Shown: piece by piece, positions 56,501 to 64,000 of the stretch | Layout: each line of letters starts with the position of its first letter | How positions within the stretch are numbered: position 1 is the stretch's first letter | Assembly (NCBI GenBank): GCA_012932865.1 | Contig: SAXG01000008.1 | Location: 1,054,001 to 1,118,000, forward strand | DNA from: Amylostereum areolatum | Lineage: Eukaryota; Basidiomycota; Agaricomycetes; Russulales; Stereaceae | Direction: 5' to 3' | Length of the DNA stretch: 64,000 nt | Notes under the pieces: generated by a model | The model's database searches: none | What the model saw: only the letters and a program-made list of their open reading frames with translations | What the model was told of the DNA's origin: nothing | Made by a program: the position numbers and the translations under genes

Positions 56501-59500
56501 CGTTGGATGCGGATAACAAGCGGTCGAGGCCCATCAACTTGAACGATAGGATGTGTTCCGGCTGGATGACCAGGATACCCCCCTGTCGCATACACTCCTC
56601 ATACAATTCTTGTATAGCGCGGACCTGTTTCTCGTTGACGTGAATGTTGCGCGAAAATGGCATGTAGAATATCCGCCGATTCACGACCCCTCCCAACCGT
56701 TCGGTAAGGATGTTGAACATTTGCTTGGCGAGTGGCTTTAAAACCTCGACGCGTACCATTCTTTGACCGTCCGCCAAAGATGCGGATACGAAAGGGACGA
56801 TGACGGCCGACTTCCCCTCTCCCATGTTGAGCTGAAGGACTGTATTTTTCCCTGTCATTGGCGCGATCATTTGGCTGGCTACGTCCAACTGCAGTGGTCT
56901 CGCAAAGAAATCGGCCTGTATCTGTGGAATCAATTTGATCAGGGTAAACTCGACATGTCGGGATGGCAGCTTATCCCACCTGAATCAAGAGCCAGTCGGG
57001 ATTATCCAACATTGCCTGCACACTGAACGCGGTGTTGTCGAGCTCCTTGAAAAAGTCCTCCGGCTTGTTTTTGAGCAAAAACCCGAGCAAGCGCTGGGAT
57101 CGTTGATATTCAATGAGGGCTCTGGCGTAGACCATGAGTACCTCTCGCCACACTGGCAAAGATGACGCCTCTTGGCGATGTTGAAGATTGAGTCCGCTCA
57201 GCAAGGAGCGGGGAGTGGTTCGCGGCCACAGACCGGACAAAGCGAGAATTTCTTCAGTTTTATCCACCGCTGATAACGCCTGCTGGATACCACCCAAAAT
57301 TGCGCACATGTTTTCTTTCCTCGAATCCCTGTTCTCTCGAACAGTGTCCTCAGGAGGCAACTCCGAAGGATCCGAACGAAACTGGCCGGTTATTCCTCGG
57401 AGGTCTTTGAGGCTTTGCTCGAGATTTTGCACATACTGCTTTCGAAGAACATTCTCCGAACCATCCAAGACGACTTCAGAAAGAAGGTCGGCCAACTTCT
57501 GGGTATTCATGGGACGCTGATTTGGCCTTTGCTGTAATTCGAAAGTGCAAGCCATCCTATCTGGACCGTCAACGAACGACTTGGAAGCCTTGAGCACCGA
57601 AGTCCTCGGATGAGCAGAGAGATCCAGAATACGGAACGTCTTGCGGGAACTTGTGGGCAGTAGACACCGAACGCTATACCGTTCTGACGGCAAGGAAAGG
57701 TGCGGAGGTGAACGGGTCCCGAGACCCTTTTCCACTTGCCGTACATGATTTTTGAGCTCGATGTTGCGCCTACAGCTTTCAAAATAACTAGACACCGACT
57801 CAATGGCTCGATCGATGTTAATCCAACCCCTCAGATATCCCGGAATGGTATCTCTGGGATTCTGGGGCCATGAAGAGTGCATACGAGAGGCCAACTCCTT
57901 GCTATGAGAGTCAGCATGATCTTCATAGTCCTTTCTACGGCGCTTCTGTATTGCTTTTTTAGACTCCTTACGTTCACTCGGCAAGCGGTGTGAGGGGGTA
58001 TCTTGCATTGGAAGCGAAGCCGACCGTACTAGACGAGCGATCTGGGAGCGAACAGGCTCGTAGCCGTCAGACAGCTCGAACGATCTGGCAGGTGCAGGTG
58101 CTTGATCTGGTATCAGATGGGACGTTGCGATGGCCAAAAGCGCGGGGATGATATCTGTGCAGCGATCAGGCTCTCCAAAGGCAAATGCGGCAAGGCTGAA
58201 CACAAAGTCGTAGCGTCTCTTGTCTGGCATTCCCGACTTCTTGCGGAGAGAATTGTAAAGGCTTGTCCAGTCCCTCTTCAAGTTTGGATGGATCCAATAT
58301 GCAGAATACGACATTGAAAGACGGGTACTGCCTGTGCCAATGTCCCCCCAGGTTTCGAGAGTATGGAGAAGCGGAAATGACGAGTAACAGATGTCGGAGT
58401 CATTCCAGTAGCGGTGGGTCCGGTGAGCGGTGCAAAACGCGGAATATTCCTCTTCCATTCCGGATTGATAGGGGGAGTGTACCGTGTCCTGTGCTGAAGA
58501 GGGAGATTTGCCAAATAAAAGTTGCGGATAACAGATGGAGTTGCGTTGGGCAGCACGCCGAGTCAGACCCACGTCTCGTGGTTTGTTGTCGACATGTGTG
58601 CCACTTGAAGGAATGGACGGGGAGAAAATTTCCAACCGTCGATGATAAGCAAGAACTGACTCGGCAAGGGCATGGAAATCGTCGTGTTGCGCCAGGAAGG
58701 GAAGGTTTGCCCAGTGTACCTGCTGCATAACCGTCTTGTGCTCAGGATAATACACTCTACGGGGCGTGAGAGCACCGATCTCATGTAATAACGCAATAGT
58801 AGCATCATCTAGGTCCTGGAAAGAGAATGAACTGGCCGACTGAAGCTCATGGAGAGCCTCCTCTGTCCCAGTGACACCGGTGAGAGGGTCAGGAAGACAG
58901 GAGCTGGTGAGGGCATGCAAGTAGGCCTTATAAAGTCGACTGATCAGGCTGACGTTACAGGTGAGGACCTGGAGGTCCGTGTCGATCGCGTATTCGTACC
59001 ACACCACTCGGCGGGAGGATGATGGGATATCTATGCGGACTTGGGTGTGACGACCGTTGTCGAACGTGAAACTCGGAGTTCCGTGCGGGATTATCACCCG
59101 GCGCGAGCGTGGCAGGGTTTGTGCCATGGGTAAACTGTGACGAAGCACAAGCTGGTTCTCTAGGCCGAACATCGTCCCCGACGACTGGTTCTCGTCCACG
59201 ACAATGCCTGGATGGTTACTCGACTCGAGCTCCCTTGTGTCGTTGATAAAGAAGGCCAACTTGAATCGAGGAAGATGGGCAGACAGTCGCAAGACATGGG
59301 ATGACATGACGTGAATGTGCTGCGCCGACTCCAGCGGGCGCAACGTGCAGGAAAGCATATGGAAAGTGTTGCTGTGGATATCAACGAGATAATCCCCCGT
59401 TCCGCGCATCATTCGAGGGAGCCAAGTTGTAACCTTTCCTGTTCCGTCCCTAGTGGTGAGATGAAGATGCCAGTTCATGGGAGATGATTCCCATAGACGT

Positions 59501-62500
59501 TCCAGTGGGCGAAATTCAATGATACCGGTCTTCACTTCTAGCCAGTGGACGTGGTCTTCGACAAAAGAATTCGGGAAGTCGCCAGATACCACGGTATGGG
59601 ACAGAATCTGGTACATGTGCGAGTCTTTTCGGGCCATAATTACCAGGTCATCCCCTCTCGGGAGGGCGAAGAAAAGCTATCGATACTGTCAGCAACGGTG
59701 AATGCTCTACATGTAGATATTTGAAACCAACCTCGTAACCCGAAATCAAACTGCGTGAAACCCACTCGGTGCCTGGAACGCTCGAAGGGAGGACATCCAA
59801 CGCTTTCTGCCATAATGTGAATATCAGTAGCTCCGAATATAACAGTGCGAATACTTACTTGACTAAAAACTCGCCCGTACATCGAGTGAGAAAGGACAGC
59901 CCCCGGGAGCCTTCCGATGGGTTTACAGTTGACGAGAAGCTCGCCATCCAAGACGTTGAAGAGAACATCGTATGAGGCCACGCTGTCTGCTTCCGCGGAC
60001 GTCGTGCAGTGAAGGTAACGAGAGTTGGGTTTCGGCAAAATTTGCCACCCCGATCTTCCAGGACAGAAGCTTGGCCAAACAGACTTGACCGCGATATCTA
60101 AATCTACGCCATAACGCAAAAGATGACCCCGCAAGTGAGGCTCCAGGGCGTGTAGAAGGCGCCAATGACGTTGTAGAATCATTCGAGTGTGTGGTGATTC
60201 GCTGCTGGCTTCGGTCGGCATGGTTTCTTGGGCGTGGATGGCGCATTCTATGAACCTGGCCATATTATCGGACAGCTTGGGAATACAGTCCGCAGAAACA
60301 GGAACATCAAATGTGGAGCAGAAGGTGGCCGCTGTCTCGCATATTCTATTCCGGACCTCGGCAAGTTGGTGTTCATCGACGAGGTCGTGAGTTTTGGCGA
60401 CAAGCTCCCGAATAAACTGATAGGTAACAGCGCGGACATCTTCTAGCAGTTGGTGCGCGGCCTCCTTGACTTGGCCATCTATCGCTGATGCGAGGAGTCG
60501 AGTTGTGACGTGGACTATAGGAGAGACGGTTAGTCGTCGTAAAGTAGCATGAAAAAACAGCAAGGATACCAATCATCTGAGCAGTTGCGATTTTGAGCCA
60601 GTTCAGCTGAATGCTCTTCAAGAGCACGCCCAGTTCCTTCACGAGGACGGATACCAAACTGTAAATCTTCAAGCATAATATGCCAGTCTCGTGTCGTCTG
60701 GTCGTCAGATAGTGGTCCAAGTTGCGAGACGGCCTGGAACATGAGGACAAATACTTCCGGATGATGGAAAGCTAATTGCATTGTGCGCAGCTCGCGCGCG
60801 AGGTTCATCCATTGTAATGCCCCACCAATACGCAGCGACCCGAAAGCCATGTGCTCATGAAGGCTAAGTGCTTTCGTGCAGTCCGCTTCATCCACGATGA
60901 CCTGATTGTGGGTGTGCGCCGTCCCAGCCACGGCGTACTGAAGATGCTTGTAGGCAGAAGCTTTTGATAACCCTGGGGTACAATAGCCTGCCCAGCTCGC
61001 GTCCGAGGAGGAAGAAGATATCCAGGATTTTTTCGTGATGTCAAAGAGCTGAAATTTAAGCCCGTTATTCACACATACACTTGAAGCGTTGGCAGGGATG
61101 GCGGTGGAGCTGTAGTGAGACTTCATGAAAGGTTTCGTCGAAGACGCCAACGATATCCGTGAACGGCCTCTCGCCCACTTTTTGAGAGCCGGATAGTCTG
61201 GAAGGACGACATGCGCAGTTGCCGAGTCGTCTTGACGTGGTAACCCAAGGTCAAAAATAAGCGAATACGTGACATCTCGCCACATGGCGAAGACCGGGGG
61301 GCATGCCAACTCAAAGATGACGACGGTAGCTTTGACATCTTCCTCCGGCAGAGGCCACTCGTGGACTTGAATTGACATTTTCTTCGCGCGAGCCTTGAGC
61401 CCACACTTCGAACAATGCGAAGAGTGAACTTCATCGCCATCCTTGTCCAGCACGTAGGAACACTCGAGGGCGGCGGCCTCAGCCATGAGCGAGCTGTGTT
61501 CATTGTTTAACTCGCGCAACTGCTTCTCTTTTGTTGCTCGCTCTCTGGCAGCATGTTGCTCAATTTCCTGTCGCAATTCTGTGAGGTCGCCATCTGAACG
61601 AGTATATCGAACCGGGAATGACAGAGGACGGAAAGTCGAAGAGAAAATTGAGGGAGAGATGGCCCGAGCCTTCGCATGCCTTTCCCGGATGTATTTCTCG
61701 ATAACATGCGCTCGGTCTATGGCCGCACGATGCCGGAGAAGAAGGTGTTCCAATAATTTGGAAGGGATCTCTGGAGAGTAATCTTGGAGCAGCGGATGTT
61801 CCTTGACCGTCAATTTGTCAATTCCCATCCACAACTCGAGGAGGGTGAGATGTCGAATCGACTGGTCTTCTTGAGAGGTATACTCCGGGGAACGTGTGGG
61901 ATAGTGTAGGTCGGAACCAATAAGATATTGCTCCAAGGAGGTTTTGAGCGTCGACGCAGCTTTGAGGCGGTCATCCTTTGAACCAAGCCTTCTCTCAACC
62001 CAGTCGTCTATGCCCTCTTCTACTAATTTCTCAAAGTCTGAAAGAGAAAGGCGTGACTCAAATAATCCTGATCCGAAGGCACGGGAGAGTTCTGTTGGAT
62101 GGAATGAGAACGTAGGGAATGCATCGAGGTCGCGAAGGCGAGTTGGATGGGTCGGAATGTTATGCGCTGGCATAGAAGGCCGTGTGGTAGAAGATATGAA
62201 CTGTAAAAGAGATGCTTTGGAATTGGGGAGAGTAAGGATTTTGTCCCTATCGATGTCAAGGCTATTGGGCTTCCATGGTGGGGAGGAGGACTGGTTCTTT
62301 TGTATAACGGACCATCTACTGCGCAAGACGTCCTCTGTGGTTTTGGAGGCTCGAAGAACGGCGTCTGCGACGAATTGATGTGAATCAGAGCCTAGTTTAT
62401 GCAAGCGACGGGCGATCTTTGCCCTCATAGCGAATAAAAGGTCGCTAGTGAAGGCTTGAGGGCGTCCACAAGCTTCGTCGAGAATCGACGTCATGAAAAA

Positions 62501-63329
62501 GACTATGAATGACTTGTACTCGAGGGGGGGCAGAGAGGACTGGAGCACCACTCGGATGATGAGCCAGAGAGGAGAACGCCGCCACGGCTTGTATGTGTCG
62601 CTCCATAAAACGTCGTCGGCGATGCGTTTGGTGATGCGGGATATTTTTGCGGGCTCTCCCAAGCCGCGCAGAATACCGACTAGAAGACGAGTGATATAAC
62701 GGGGATCGGAGACGTCCCGAGGTTCGCGTACTGTTGATCCTGCCTTTCTTGTCGTGGCGGCCGAGTCGAGGACGTCGGTATCCATCTGGGTAATGAAGGA
62801 CGAGATATTCTTGAGGAAATGTGGATCTGTGATAACGTCCAAGGGAATCGCTATTGCTGGCCCTGGGTACGTGCATGAAAGCTTTCCTGGGGTTTCCGGT
62901 GACATGACTGTGTTGTTGGGGGGTGAAACCTCAAAGATCTCGAAGGTCGAGCCTTCTACTGTTCGGCGAACAATGATGGCCGCATTTTGAGCGCGGGCGT
63001 GTAGGGCCAGGAGCTCTGAAGCGATATAATCAGCCGACGAAAACATATTAACTAGGACGACACTCACCCCCTGGCTGCATTCCGCCCATTACGCGCTGCA
63101 AGCTATTCTCTTCAAGAGGAACTTGAACAAATGCTTGGATCTGCTGGAGCGTCCACGACAGTCTCTCCCAGAGATTCCGCTGCTCTCCTTCGGGCAGGCG
63201 CCGAAGAAAAGCCCCGGCGATATCGACGACATGCTTGCAGAGTATGAGATTTGTCTCTCGATCTGGATCTTCTTTCTGGGGTAGTTGTGGAGGAAGGAAA
63301 ACATGATGAACAAGATCGTGTAGTGACAT
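53594..63329 (-). CDS. Giant DUF6606/DUF3638/DUF3645 protein
   Basis: About 3,100 residues from a start MSLHDLVHHVFLPPQLPQ, which with the following long exon forms the DUF6606 N-terminus. The DUF3638 region has a helicase-like P-loop (QLNMGEGKSAVIVPF, about 56820), a Walker-B-like DILDESDELLH (about 56430) and VIQPEHILSF. DUF3645 follows with TGFSGTKDNRYLLP. The C-terminus ends SARKLRESRDFGL. Splices at 59641-59690, 59805-59855, 56970/56914, 55870/55808 and about 54923/54866 keep phase. The junction at about 60565-60515 does not: the obvious GTATCC donor after NRNCSDDW and the acceptor before VHVTTRL are one base out. Homologues are often labelled ubiquitinyl hydrolase, but no cysteine-protease triad is evident to me. 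Function unknown; probably an ATP-dependent machine. Confidence 0.85.
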
Positions 63330-63576
63330 GGCAGGTGTTTGGAAAAGTGGTGAAGGGGGGCAAGGAGGGCAAGGAGGGCCTAGATTGATAGTCGCAGAGG
63401 TATATATCTCGACGCTCGGGAGCCGCTGGACGCGTGCATATCTATTTTTTCTTGACTGGTCTTCTCGGCCACATACGCGGGTCCTAGGAATACTAGGATC
63501 CCAGAAGGGCGTCAGTCATTCTCAGGAGTATTTCAACATGATATTTAGCTTACCTGTTTGGGGCCCCTAGCCAGAG
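63330..63576. other. Promoter of the giant gene
   Basis: Contains a GGGGGGCAAGGAGGGCAAGG purine tract (about 63355-63378) just before the start and a CCTAGGAATACTAGGATCC palindromic patch at about 63482. Confidence 0.35.
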
Positions 63577-63961
63577 TTATACATCCGACTCATTCTGCAC
63601 CACTGCGCCAGCGATTTCCGCGAACCGTAAGCGCAATTCGGAGGCATATCGACAGTTATTTGAAATCCTGGTTATGTCCCCCGAAGAGAATTCTGAACTC
63701 GTAAGGGCCGAAGCCTTGGGCTGGTCCATGGACTTGACGCGCTTGAGCGGCCTTGGGGAAGAACCGTCCTTTTCCTGAATCGTTTGGTCACAGACGAACA
63801 CGGTGACGGTGACATACCATGACATTGATAGGCCATGATGGCTCGGAGAGGGGGCGCCTAGGAATGCACGTGGCTGCTTGCGTCATCCTAGGCTTGCGCG
63901 TCGGCCGGGTCGCCGCGTCGCTCTTCGTCTTGACCTCCACCACGTACTTGGCCACCGTCAT
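63577..63961 (-). CDS. Small hypothetical protein, possibly 5'-incomplete
   Basis: Exon 1 from ATG 63961 (MTVAKYVVEVKTKSDAATRP) to 63818, a 45-bp intron (GTATGT...ATTCAG), then EKDGSSPRPLKRVKS through AEIAGAVVQNESDV to the stop at 63577. It splices in phase to 112 residues. A basic KRVKS motif precedes a short helical C-terminus. The gene may extend past the right edge. No family recognised. Confidence 0.45.
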
Positions 63962-64000
63962 ACCTTCCCACTCTCTATGGCACCTCTACGCACCGCCGTT

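Overview
The window looks like nuclear DNA of a basidiomycete, most probably an agaricomycete. Genes are broken by many short introns (mostly 45-65 bp, GT-AG, donors of the GTRNGT type). Several gene types present are typical of that class: a NACHT NTPase with a helical N-terminus, amplified integrase-core and HECT genes, hAT and PIF/Harbinger elements, and a giant DUF3638 protein. All calls come from reading the sequence and splicing by eye; no database search was run.

Left part (1-19.3 kb), host genes. A G-protein gamma subunit runs off the left edge. It is followed by a polytopic membrane protein, a NACHT NTPase with three apparent frameshifts in its N-terminal third, and a carbohydrate-related group. 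That group holds a broken sugar MFS transporter, a zinc polyol dehydrogenase transcribed divergently from it, a Gfo/Idh/MocA oxidoreductase, and a secreted GH3 glycosidase transcribed divergently from the oxidoreductase. Then come the housekeeping genes CBP3 (complex III assembly) and TRS23 (TRAPP), and a tRNA-Val(AAC).

Middle part (19.3-43.3 kb), a nest of mobile DNA starting about 50 bp downstream of the tRNA. It contains a 1.3 kb non-autonomous element; a complete 3.1 kb PIF/Harbinger element (28-bp TIRs, TAA target duplication, Myb-like protein plus DDE transposase); an intact HECT ubiquitin-ligase gene; a 721-bp non-autonomous hAT element; degenerate duplicated sequence with an F-box-like relic; and an integrase-core gene cut in two by a 7.0 kb hAT element. 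The hAT element carries its own transposase and an unrelated passenger gene on the opposite strand. Two related sequence blocks rich in GTTAAC and CCGGCGGAT lie in inverted orientation at the two ends of the nest (about 20.7 and 43.2 kb). They may be the ends of one older element that carried the HECT and integrase genes; this is the most interesting hypothesis in the window.

Right part (43.7-64 kb), host genes. An unrecognised two-exon protein, an SDR oxidoreductase, a carnitine acyltransferase, the spliceosomal G-patch protein SPP2, a roughly 3,100-residue DUF6606/DUF3638/DUF3645 protein, and a small unknown gene at the edge.

Single-base frame breaks occur in several otherwise intact genes (NACHT, GH3, SPP2, hAT transposase). 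Uncorrected assembly indels are therefore a real possibility and should be settled before any of these genes is called dead. The MFS transporter, which carries in-frame stop codons, is a more convincing pseudogene.
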